Assembly (NCBI GenBank): GCA_900772035.1
Contig: CAAGQE010000146.1
Span: forward strand, 1 to 10,321
Direction of reading: 5' to 3'
Length of the DNA: 10,321 bases
Source of the DNA: Candidatus Gastranaerophilales bacterium
Lineage (GTDB): Bacteria > Cyanobacteriota > Vampirovibrionia > Gastranaerophilales > Gastranaerophilaceae
The stretch's first letter is position 1. The number at the start of each line of letters is the position of its first letter. A program made the position numbers and the translations under genes. The notes under the pieces were generated by a model. It saw nothing but the letters and a program-made list of their open reading frames with translations, was not told where the DNA came from and made no database searches. This document shows positions 1-6,987 of this stretch, one piece after another.

Positions 1-488
1 AAATCGAGGGCAGAACCAAAAGTCTTTACTACGTTTCGGCAGCCGCAAGAACATACAGACATGCGATTGACGAGTATTTGCAAACAGGCAAACAAAGTGA
101 AGAAGAAAATCTTAAACAACTTGCAAAAATCGGAAACAGAGGCTATACAACGGGCTTTTACGTTGCAAAACCCGATAGCGACGGTTACAGTTACGACATT
201 TCAAAGGGTCTCGCAGGCGCGGATTTCCTTTGCATGTTTATAGGCGAAGAGCAAGGTTTGACAAAAGTTTTGACCAAAAACAAATTCTATACGGGTGATG
301 AAATTGAAATTTTGACACCGCAAGAGTTGTTTGTCACTAAAGTCAAAAAGGTTCTCGACCCCGAAACCCTTGAAGAAAAAGAGTTTTCAAACACAAACGA
401 TATATCCTTAATCGAATTTGAGCAATTGCCCAAAGATAAAAAATATGCACTCGGAAGAACCGTGGGGATAAAAAACGAAAGATGTTAA
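1..488 (+). CDS. U32 peptidase-family protein, C-terminal part (5' end outside window)
   Basis: The reading frame is open from base 3 and ends at TAA 486-488, so only the C-terminal 161 residues are visible. They open with IEGRTKSLYYVSAAARTYR, which matches the conserved 'KIEGR-K-YYV---RAYR' stretch of U32 peptidase-family proteins. Further on are an RGYTTGF segment and a small C-terminal beta domain with the pattern NKFYTGDEIEILTP, typical of the U32 C-terminal domain. Family members of this architecture (YegQ/TrhP, YrrO) are known for prephenate-dependent hydroxylation of tRNA uridine 34; others were first described as collagenase-like proteases. Which applies here cannot be decided without the N-terminal half. 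The gene overlaps the next by 7 bases, so the two are probably co-transcribed. An internal ATG at 78 is not the start, because family-conserved sequence lies upstream of it. Confidence 0.87.
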   Translation, partial: IEGRTKSLYYVSAAARTYRHAIDEYLQTGKQSEEENLKQLAKIGNRGYTTGFYVAKPDSDGYSYDISKGLAGADFLCMFIGEEQGLTKVLTKNKFYTGDEIEILTPQELFVTKVKKVLDPETLEEKEFSNTNDISLIEFEQLPKDKKYALGRTVGIKNERC

Positions 489-958
489 TTAAGCCTGACT
501 ACAACGTCGAAAGTCTTGAAGATATTGACTTTGAGCAATTAAAGCAGCAAGGGAAAACCGTGTTGATGTTTGATTTGGACTCGACTATTATGCCCTCAAA
601 ATCAGGGCAATACCTGCCAAAGACGAAAGAATTACTCGACGAGTTGCAAAAAGACTTCACGGTAATGGTGTTAAGCAACAATACAAAGCAGAGTTACATA
701 GACAAAGTCCGTGCAGTTAGCGACTTTGAGGTGATTTCTCATGCACGTAAACCTGATACAAAAGTTTTGTTAGGCTACCTTACAAAAATCGGAAAGACAC
801 CGAAAGATGCGGTAATGATAGGCGACAGACCGTTGACGGATGTTTTATGCGGTAAAAAAGCAGGAGTTACGACAATCCTCGTCGACTCCGTAACCAAAGA
901 CAGCGAAAGCAAAATCGTCCGTTTTGCAAGGTGGTTGGAACGTTTAACGATAGGCTAA
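482..958 (+). CDS. yqeG: YqeG-family HAD (subclass IIIA) phosphatase
   Basis: This is a complete 158-residue cytosolic phosphatase of the haloacid dehalogenase superfamily. All four HAD motifs are visible: motif I FDLDST with nucleophile D31 and general acid D33, motif II at VLSNN with S65, motif III at ARKPD with K90, and motif IV GDRPLTD with D115 and D120. There is no cap insertion between motifs I and II, as expected for subclass IIIA, and the length is close to that of Bacillus YqeG. Related proteins (yeast GEP4, plant PGPP1) dephosphorylate phosphatidylglycerophosphate, so a role in phospholipid synthesis is possible; the bacterial substrate is inferred. The ATG at 482 lies inside the end of the U32 gene, a sign of translational coupling. 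The next gene starts two bases after the stop. Confidence 0.9.
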   Translation: MLIKPDYNVESLEDIDFEQLKQQGKTVLMFDLDSTIMPSKSGQYLPKTKELLDELQKDFTVMVLSNNTKQSYIDKVRAVSDFEVISHARKPDTKVLLGYLTKIGKTPKDAVMIGDRPLTDVLCGKKAGVTTILVDSVTKDSESKIVRFARWLERLTIG

Positions 959-960
959 AT

Positions 961-1860
961 ATGGTCAATAAAGTTATAAAAAAACTTCTTCTTGTTGTTG
1001 TAATCCTCTTTGCCGCTGAAATAGCGTCATATCTTGACTTTTTCGGATTACAAATCTCCCAAAAAGACAAACTCACTTTGCCGTATTCGTATAAGCCGAT
1101 TCCCTTTGAACAAAGGTACGAAGAAGCAAAAGAACTTGGTTTCGGGAAGATTTTAGGCGCCGAAAAAAAAGGAAAACCGATTGTTTTATGCATCAGTTCG
1201 GATGCCTTTGGAGACGGGCTTGAAGAAAAAGACACTTTTGGCAAAAAAATCTCGGAAGAATACGATGTTCCCGTCTATTTGCGCTCATTCAGCGGCTGGG
1301 GGATGCAAAACATGTATTGGCAATTCATAAGAGACGATTTTTACAAAGAAGTACCCGAACCACAAGCAGTCATTGTAATTTACAATCCGTATATCGGCTA
1401 TTTTACTTACGCGCCCGATGTCTACAATACGTTGCGATACAACATTAAAAACGGCAAATTTGTAAGGGTTTCAGACAAAATAATGTTCTTAAATTACTCA
1501 TACACCATCTCGAAAATCAACAGAATAATTGCGGATTCAAGGTGTAAAAACATTCCGAACACACTTTCGGAGTTTTCAACATACCTTTTGGAATGCAAAA
1601 AACAATCGAAAAAACATTGGAAAAACACAAAATTCATTGTCGTAAAAAATATAGACAAACAAACTCCAGATGAACCCGAATACTGGGAAAAATTAGCATC
1701 TGAAGGCATTGTAAACATTGAATTATCAGACTCTTTAGGCGCAAATTACGCATCTAAATCCAAATACAAAAAATCCAACGTTAACAATCACCCAAGCCCG
1801 AAAATTTGGCAAAAAGCAGTTCCAACACTCGAAAAATACATAGTTAAGGGTCAAAAATGA
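961..1860 (+). CDS. Membrane-anchored SGNH-hydrolase-like protein, paralogue 1 of 3
   Basis: A 299-residue protein with one N-terminal membrane segment (about residues 7-24) followed by an extracytoplasmic domain. It is clearly related to the next two genes. The layout resembles SGNH/GDSL hydrolases: a strand ending in ISSDAFGDGL with S80 at the nucleophile position, a GWGMQNM block where block II Gly is expected, and a terminal NNHP with H277. The usual first glycine before the Ser is missing (ISS rather than GGS), and no acid lies at -2 or -3 of the His (V274, N275, N276), so catalysis may be impaired. The ATG at 961 is preferred over GTG at 931 because it gives an N-terminus colinear with paralogue 2, although its ribosome binding site is weak. 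It overlaps the next gene by ATGA. The SGNH assignment is inferred from motif order. Confidence 0.68.
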   Translation: MVNKVIKKLLLVVVILFAAEIASYLDFFGLQISQKDKLTLPYSYKPIPFEQRYEEAKELGFGKILGAEKKGKPIVLCISSDAFGDGLEEKDTFGKKISEEYDVPVYLRSFSGWGMQNMYWQFIRDDFYKEVPEPQAVIVIYNPYIGYFTYAPDVYNTLRYNIKNGKFVRVSDKIMFLNYSYTISKINRIIADSRCKNIPNTLSEFSTYLLECKKQSKKHWKNTKFIVVKNIDKQTPDEPEYWEKLASEGIVNIELSDSLGANYASKSKYKKSNVNNHPSPKIWQKAVPTLEKYIVKGQK

Positions 1861-2753
1861 AGCAAAAAATCAAGAAACTTTTGATTTTTATAATTATTTT
1901 TCTTGCGGCATTGGAAGTCGCATCATACTTGGATTTCGCGGTAACCCAAATCAAGCAGGGCGACATTCCTGACACCCCTTACAGTTATCCGCCAAAACCC
2001 TTTGAAAAAATATATGAACAGGTCCGAGAATGGGGATTTGGCAAGGTTTACGGCGAAAACAAAAAAGGGAAACCTTTGGCGCTTTTTATTGCATCTGATG
2101 CTTCCGGAGAAAGTTTGCCCAAAAAAGAACAATTGGGATACATAATTTCAGAGCGATTTAAAATCCCCGTATATAACCGTGCCTACGGCGGTTGGGGCAT
2201 GCAAAACATGTACTGGCAATTCGACAGAGATGATTTTTATACAGAAGTTTCCGAGCCGCAAGCCGTGCTTCTTATTTACTATGACAATTTGAACTACAAC
2301 ACTTATGTCACGGGCATTTACAACACTTTGAAATATGACATCAAAGACAACAAATTTGTTAGGCAGCCTAACATTAACGAATATTTAAGTTATTCTTACG
2401 CGGTTTTAAAAATAAGAAAAATCGTTGGAAAAATGAAAGCCGAAAACACCGAAAAGTCTTTGGAGATGTTCAATTCATACCTTCTTGCATGCAAAGAAAA
2501 ATCACAAAAACATTGGAAAAATACAAAGTTTATTGTAGTTAAAAACATCGACGAAAAAACAAAAGACAATCCGAAATATTGGCAACTTTTAAAGGATGAA
2601 GGCATAATAATAATCGAACTTTCGGACATTCTCGGACAAGAATACACGGATGATTTAAAATACAAAAAAAGCAAAGATGACAACCATCCGACCTCGAATT
2701 TGATGGAAAAAATCGCCGTTTCGCTCGATAAATACTTAGAAAAGGGACAATAA
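1857..2753 (+). CDS. Membrane-anchored SGNH-hydrolase-like protein, paralogue 2 of 3
   Basis: A 298-residue protein with an N-terminal membrane segment (about residues 7-23), very similar to paralogue 1 from end to end. Shared features include EVASYLDF after the anchor, GWGMQNMYWQF, KHWKNTKFIVVKNID, and a C-terminal HP motif at H277. The Ser block reads IASDASGESL with S80 at the nucleophile position, again without the usual GGS or GDS glycine. Unlike paralogue 1 it keeps acids before the histidine (D274, D275), so an Asp-His pair of the DxxH type is possible. It starts inside the stop of the previous gene (ATGA), with AAGGG upstream as ribosome binding site. The next gene's ATG shares the last base of its TAA stop. 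Function is inferred: probably an extracytoplasmic accessory or esterase/acyltransferase partner of the MBOAT protein encoded downstream. Confidence 0.68.
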   Translation: MKQKIKKLLIFIIIFLAALEVASYLDFAVTQIKQGDIPDTPYSYPPKPFEKIYEQVREWGFGKVYGENKKGKPLALFIASDASGESLPKKEQLGYIISERFKIPVYNRAYGGWGMQNMYWQFDRDDFYTEVSEPQAVLLIYYDNLNYNTYVTGIYNTLKYDIKDNKFVRQPNINEYLSYSYAVLKIRKIVGKMKAENTEKSLEMFNSYLLACKEKSQKHWKNTKFIVVKNIDEKTKDNPKYWQLLKDEGIIIIELSDILGQEYTDDLKYKKSKDDNHPTSNLMEKIAVSLDKYLEKGQ

Positions 2754-3643
2754 TGAAAAACAAAAATCCGTTCAAAAATATGAATTTTTTATTGATAATT
2801 TGCATTATCGTTTTTGGTGAAATTTTCGCGTACTGCAATGAACTCTACTACGGCGCAAAATTCAACGACGGCAAGTTATTTGCCCCTTATACAATGCGCG
2901 TAAAAAAGTTTGAACAAATATACAACGAAGCAAAAGCCAAAGATTTCGGTAAAATTTACGGCAAAGAATACAAAGGGGCACCAATATTGCTTTTTGGGGG
3001 TTCATACGTATACGGTTACGGACTCAAAGATGATGAAAAACCTGCTGCAAAACTTGCAAACTATCTCAAAAAACCCGTCTCAAACAGGGCTTTTCAGACT
3101 TGGTGCGTACAAAATATGCTTTGGCAACTGAAAAGAGAGGATTTTTACAAAGAAGTCGCAAAACCCGATTACATAATTTACACAGGCATTAGAGAAGACC
3201 TTGAAAACATCTACAATCCCGACGTTTTAAACGGATTAAAATACACCTCCGTAAAAGGAGAATTGAAAGAAGTCCCATATTTGTTAATGCTGCCTAACAA
3301 TTCGTACTTATACAAGAAGATTTCTCACGAAATCTCGTACAGAAAAACCCTTAACAGGACTGAGAATTTGAAGTTTTTCAACCAACACGTACTTGAGTCC
3401 AAAAAAGAAATTGACAAGCATTGGGAAAATGTTAAAATGATAGTTGTTTGGTACGATTTACCAATAACGGAAGAGTTTGACGAACTTACGCAACAAGGCA
3501 TTTTAGTTGTTTCTTTGGATGATTTTATGAAGGAAAAAATTTACTCAAACAATAATCTTACAAACTCAAAAGAAGATTATCATCCGAACTCGCAAGCGTG
3601 GGATTTAATTATTCCCGAACTTGCCAAACGATGCGGACTTTAA
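2753..3643 (+). CDS. Membrane-anchored SGNH-hydrolase-like protein, paralogue 3 of 3
   Basis: A 296-residue protein with an N-terminal membrane segment (about residues 12-27). It is the most divergent of the three paralogues but the closest to the SGNH consensus. It has FGGSYVYGYGL with S84 in a proper GGS block, followed by NRAFQTWCVQNM in the block II position and EDYHPNS near the C-terminus with H277 preceded by E274 and D275. The block II glycine seen in paralogues 1 and 2 (GWG) is T-W-C here. The SGNH assignment is strongest for this copy and supports reading the other two as drifted relatives. Translation starts at a TAATG overlap with the preceding gene, behind an AAGGGAC ribosome binding site. 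A likely role is an extracytoplasmic esterase or acyl-transfer partner on cell-envelope glycan; no substrate can be named from the sequence. Confidence 0.7.
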   Translation: MKNKNPFKNMNFLLIICIIVFGEIFAYCNELYYGAKFNDGKLFAPYTMRVKKFEQIYNEAKAKDFGKIYGKEYKGAPILLFGGSYVYGYGLKDDEKPAAKLANYLKKPVSNRAFQTWCVQNMLWQLKREDFYKEVAKPDYIIYTGIREDLENIYNPDVLNGLKYTSVKGELKEVPYLLMLPNNSYLYKKISHEISYRKTLNRTENLKFFNQHVLESKKEIDKHWENVKMIVVWYDLPITEEFDELTQQGILVVSLDDFMKEKIYSNNNLTNSKEDYHPNSQAWDLIIPELAKRCGL

Positions 3644-3664
3644 ACATTTTGAACCGAGGTAAAA

Positions 3665-4732
3665 ATGGGAAAAAATAACAAAAAGTTTACGATGTATTTT
3701 TTTATAATCTTTGCGGTTGTTTTAATCGGAATTGTCACTTATAACTTGATTTACGACCCGTTTAGCGTTTTTGTCGACACAACGGAAGATGCAATTAAAA
3801 ACAAAAAAGTTATGCCGAACGAACGTTTCATCAAGATGAAATATATCCTCAAAAACACCGACAAATACGACTCGTACCTAATCGGTTCCTGCACAAGTAA
3901 TTTTATGAATTTGGACAACGTACCTTACGGGAAATGGTACAACTTGACCTTTACAAACAACACTATCACCGAAATGGAAAGTTCGTTGAAAATGCTCGTG
4001 AAAAACAATGTTAAAGTCAAACGCGTGCTTGCACAAATCGGCGAAACTTCGCTCAAATTGCCCGAAGATGAACACCAAAAAGTCTGTGCACGCTTGTTGA
4101 ACTACTGCTCATATCCCGACGGCGCAAAAGAAACAACCGTTTTCTACGCGCGCTATTTGACGTATTTTCCGCTCGTAAATCCCGCAAAATTCGACAAGTG
4201 GATTGACGGCTCGAAAAATAACATCTTCAAAGGGGGTTCGTTCATTGACGAATTGCCCAAAACAGAAGCCGATATGCTCGAATCAAGAGCAGAAAGTTTT
4301 GAAAACGATAATTTCGGAATTTATGAAGCGCCCTACAATCCGCAAAGTTTTGAACATTTGCGAGAAATGAAGCGCATTTGCGATGAAAACAACATCGAAT
4401 TTGAACTCTTTATAATTCCCGAATACATCAGCAGATACAAAGAATTAGATATCAAAGCATTTAACAACGCGAAGCGTAAAATTGTTGCAATTACGCCGTT
4501 CTATGACTTTACGGGAATTAACAAAATCGCTCTCGACAAAAAATATTGGTGCGACCCGATTCATGTCAACGACTGGGGGTCAAAATTAATGGTCGAAAGA
4601 ATTTTCTTCCAAGACAAGTCAAAAGCGCCGTCATTAAAGAATTACGGCACATACGTAACTAAAGAAAATATTGAAGCGTACGCTCGACAAACCGAAAAAG
4701 AATTTGTCGAATACAACAAAACGGAGAAATAA
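3665..4732 (+). CDS. Membrane-anchored SGNH-like protein with Cys at the nucleophile position
   Basis: A 355-residue protein with an N-terminal membrane anchor (about residues 9-28) and a large extracytoplasmic domain. After a region rich in charged residues comes YLIGSCTSNF (G74, S75, C76), matching the 'GSSRS' strand-turn of SGNH-like partners of MBOAT proteins (DltD, AlgJ/AlgX and DUF1574-type proteins). Near the C-terminus is CDPIHVNDWG, a good DxxH block with D297 and H300 and the usual N and G following. The expected nucleophilic Ser is C76; a second cysteine, C296, directly precedes the catalytic-position Asp. It is not an evident close paralogue of the three preceding genes. The start has a clear GAGGT ribosome binding site 21 bases after the previous stop. 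The stop overlaps the MBOAT start (TAATG), strongly suggesting that the two work together. Confidence 0.72.
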   Translation: MGKNNKKFTMYFFIIFAVVLIGIVTYNLIYDPFSVFVDTTEDAIKNKKVMPNERFIKMKYILKNTDKYDSYLIGSCTSNFMNLDNVPYGKWYNLTFTNNTITEMESSLKMLVKNNVKVKRVLAQIGETSLKLPEDEHQKVCARLLNYCSYPDGAKETTVFYARYLTYFPLVNPAKFDKWIDGSKNNIFKGGSFIDELPKTEADMLESRAESFENDNFGIYEAPYNPQSFEHLREMKRICDENNIEFELFIIPEYISRYKELDIKAFNNAKRKIVAITPFYDFTGINKIALDKKYWCDPIHVNDWGSKLMVERIFFQDKSKAPSLKNYGTYVTKENIEAYARQTEKEFVEYNKTEK

Positions 4733-6168
4733 TGTATTTTAACTCAATGCCTTATATTTTCGGCTTTTTACCGATTGTAATCATAATATATTTTCTGCTA
4801 AATAAGCACAAACTTATCATCGGCGGAAAAATTTGGCTCATTATCGCCTCTGTAACTTTTTATGCGTTTTTCAATCCAAAATACGCACCGTTACTGGTTT
4901 TATACATTCTTCTAAACTACGGTTTTTACAAACTTGTTCAACAAAAAGATGAAAAAAAATCAAAGGCTTCTTTAGCAGTTGCAATCGGAGTAAATATCTT
5001 GATTTTCTTAGGTTTCAGATATGCAAACTTCTTTATCGATAAGGTTAGCCTAACATTTTGTACGAACGGGTTATTCTTCGGCAAAGTTATTATGCCTATT
5101 GCAATAGGTACTCAAACCCTGCAACAGATATGCTTTTTGGTCGACAGTCACAAGGATAAAAAATTAAAATATTCGTTTATAGATTATGTTTTATTTTCGA
5201 TATTTTTCCCGCAAATGATTGTAGGTCCAATCGTCAAGCACAGCGAGACAATCCCCCAATTTAACAATCTAAGAAAAAAACTTTTCAACAACAAAAATTT
5301 CATACTCGGCTTATCTATGTTTTTGATTGGTTTTTACAAAAAAGGTTACCTCGTAGCCCCGCTCAACGAAACGATTTTGGCAAACATTCAACACTCGGCG
5401 ACTATGAGTTCTCCGGAAGTTTTTCTGTTCATGATTTTGGAATATTTCCACATGTACCTTGATATTTCAAGTTATATGGACATGGTTCTCGGCTCTGCAA
5501 TGATGCTGAATATCGAATTGCCCATCAACTTCAACTCGCCGATGCAGGCTGAAAACATCATCGAATTTTGGAAAAGATGGCAAATCACCTTCGCAAGATT
5601 TATGCGCGATTACGTATTCAAGCCGCTAAAAACCTTGTGCAACAATGACTATAAACTTGCAGGCGCAACTATAACAACTTGCTTGCTCGGCGGAATTTGG
5701 CAAGGTGCAAGCCTTTGCGCAGTCGTATGGTCGATTATGCACGCTCTCGGATTTTTAATCCACTCCGTATGGAAAAGACTCAATATCAAAATGCCGCATT
5801 TTGTTGCAACAGCCATAACCATAATATTTGTAGCATTTTCAGGCATTTTACTCCGAGTAAAAACTATCGGTGAAGCCGGCAACTTATACTACAATTTGTT
5901 AGGCTTGTCTAACTTTAGTAATTTTGAATACAAAGATTTTGCACTTGTTTTCTCAAGTCAAAACGATTGCAGGACTTGGCTGCTCACTCCAATCATCATC
6001 TGTGTAATCGGGTTGATTTTAAGCGCATTTAAAGTTTCGATTGAAGGAAAAGATTTGGCGAAACTCGTCAAACCCAACCTGTTTTGGGCATTTGTACTCT
6101 CAATAGCGGTCATTGAAATCATCTATTTCTACGCGCCGCCGACAGGATTTATCTATTATAATTTCTAG
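4732..6168 (+). CDS. MBOAT-family (AlgI/DltB-type) membrane protein with both conserved histidines replaced by Gln
   Basis: A 478-residue polytopic membrane protein with about ten or more hydrophobic segments, close to the length of AlgI-type O-acyltransferases. Family landmarks occur in order: ASVTFYAFFNPKY near the N-terminus, FFPQMIVGPIVKHSETIPQF (usual FFPQLIAGPI-RH), LDISSYMDM (usual FDFSGYSDMA), LPINFNSP, EFWKRWQITFARFMRDYVF (usual FWRRWHISLS-W-RDY), GGIWQGAS (usual GLWHGAS) and VWSIMHALG (usual LWG-HG). Q284 and Q324 therefore occupy the two positions normally held by the conserved MBOAT histidines; H337 of the third site is kept. Normal members move acyl groups from a cytoplasmic donor across the membrane to SGNH partners acting on alginate, peptidoglycan or teichoic acid. 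Here the protein may be a non-catalytic channel or scaffold, or use altered chemistry. A GGAG ribosome binding site precedes the TAATG start. The stop overlaps that of the convergent PAS gene. Confidence 0.9.
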   Translation: MYFNSMPYIFGFLPIVIIIYFLLNKHKLIIGGKIWLIIASVTFYAFFNPKYAPLLVLYILLNYGFYKLVQQKDEKKSKASLAVAIGVNILIFLGFRYANFFIDKVSLTFCTNGLFFGKVIMPIAIGTQTLQQICFLVDSHKDKKLKYSFIDYVLFSIFFPQMIVGPIVKHSETIPQFNNLRKKLFNNKNFILGLSMFLIGFYKKGYLVAPLNETILANIQHSATMSSPEVFLFMILEYFHMYLDISSYMDMVLGSAMMLNIELPINFNSPMQAENIIEFWKRWQITFARFMRDYVFKPLKTLCNNDYKLAGATITTCLLGGIWQGASLCAVVWSIMHALGFLIHSVWKRLNIKMPHFVATAITIIFVAFSGILLRVKTIGEAGNLYYNLLGLSNFSNFEYKDFALVFSSQNDCRTWLLTPIIICVIGLILSAFKVSIEGKDLAKLVKPNLFWAFVLSIAVIEIIYFYAPPTGFIYYNF

Positions 6169-6926
6169 TCGCAAATATCCGTAATATCGCGGCAAATGCC
6201 GACATATCCCGCCGTATTGCCTTTTATAATAATCGGGGATTTTGCGATTTCGTAACAGCGCTTTTTACCTTTTGAAGTCGAACAAAACGTGAGCGTATGT
6301 TTCTTTTTGGTCGTCAAAACAAGTTCACTTTGGGCTTCCAAGGTTGCTATCTCTTCTTCCGAGAGAAATTTTTCTTCTAAGTTCTTGAACTTATCCTTGC
6401 CGACAACCTCTTCACGATTGACCTCGAAAAATTCTTCATAAGCCGTATTAATATTGACATACACGTTGTCGTTATCCTTTACGCAAACAGGTAACGGAAT
6501 ACTGTCCAAAATAATTTGCAAGTCGACATTTTCGTCTTTTGCAAGTCGAAGAGCGTTCAATTTTTCCGTAACATCGAACGAAAAGCCCTCTATGCCTATA
6601 ATTTCGCCATCAGAATTGCAAATCGGAGACTTTTTGCCTTCGATAATAATTCGACCTTTTTCGGGGTGATTTAAAACGTTCTTATAGGTGTAACTGCGCC
6701 CCGTTTGAAGGATTTGTTTGTCTTGCCTTACAAAAGATTGCGCCAACTCGGTCGGGAACAATTCGTAGTCATACTTGCCGATAGTATCTTCCGCTCTCAG
6801 ACCGAATAATTCCGCACAGCACTCCGAAAAGCCTATATAACGGCTGTGTTTGTCCTTAAAATACACGTACTGTCGGGTCGAACTTAGCCAATTACTCCAA
6901 ATTTCACAGCCATAATTTTCAATCAT
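6165..6926 (-). CDS. Standalone double-PAS-domain sensor protein
   Basis: A 253-residue soluble protein made almost entirely of two PAS/PAC modules. The first (about residues 12-120) has VYFKDKHSRYIGFS, an ELFGL-EDTIGKYDYELFP stretch typical of PAS_4/PAS_9 folds, and the closing PAC-like IIGIEGFSFDVTE. The second (about residues 133-250) has DSIPLPVCVKDNDNVYVNINTAY, then EEVVGKD, and ends AGYVGICRDITDICD. No kinase, GGDEF, EAL, HTH or receiver domain follows, and the frame closes four residues after the second PAC motif, so it must act through a partner. No bound cofactor can be inferred. ATG at 6926 is preferred to TTG at 6929 because of GGTGG-type complementarity about 8 bases upstream. It has its own promoter. 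Its 3' end meets the MBOAT gene tail to tail, sharing CTAG. Confidence 0.85.
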   Translation of the reverse strand: MIENYGCEIWSNWLSSTRQYVYFKDKHSRYIGFSECCAELFGLRAEDTIGKYDYELFPTELAQSFVRQDKQILQTGRSYTYKNVLNHPEKGRIIIEGKKSPICNSDGEIIGIEGFSFDVTEKLNALRLAKDENVDLQIILDSIPLPVCVKDNDNVYVNINTAYEEFFEVNREEVVGKDKFKNLEEKFLSEEEIATLEAQSELVLTTKKKHTLTFCSTSKGKKRCYEIAKSPIIIKGNTAGYVGICRDITDICD

Positions 6927-6959
6927 CAAATACCACCATCAAACAAGCCAATATTTTTT

Positions 6960-6987
6960 ATAATAATGCTATCTGCCAGAATGTCAA
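6960..6987 (-). promoter_or_regulatory. Sigma70-type promoter of the PAS gene
   Basis: Read on the minus strand, a perfect TTGACA (-35, 6982-6987) is followed after 16 bases by TATTAT (-10, 6960-6965). The predicted transcription start, near 6953, leaves a leader of about 27 bases before the ATG at 6926. The PAS gene therefore looks like a single-gene transcription unit, separate from the peptidase gene that lies upstream on the same strand and is closed by its own terminator. Confidence 0.65.

Larger units (their letters stand above)
961..3643 (+). repeat. Tandem triplication of an SGNH-like gene
   Basis: Three consecutive genes of nearly equal length (299, 298 and 296 codons) have the same domain order, and their terminal histidine falls at residue 277 in each. 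Copies 1 and 2 are alike at DNA level too: the stretches around 1294-1350 and 2190-2247 and around 1611-1655 and 2508-2552 differ by scattered bases only. Copy 3 keeps the pattern but much less of the sequence. This suggests an older duplication (ancestor of 3 against 1/2) followed by a more recent one giving 1 and 2. Confidence 0.8.

Noticed and set aside
931..960. GTG at 931 as the start of the first SGNH-like paralogue
   Set aside because: It lies inside yqeG and would add ten residues before the anchor. The ATG at 961 makes the N-terminus colinear with paralogue 2.
6190..6201. CGGC-AAAT-GCCG hairpin just after the MBOAT stop as a terminator
   Set aside because: It has only four pairs, is not followed by a T-tract and lies in the coding sequence of the PAS gene.
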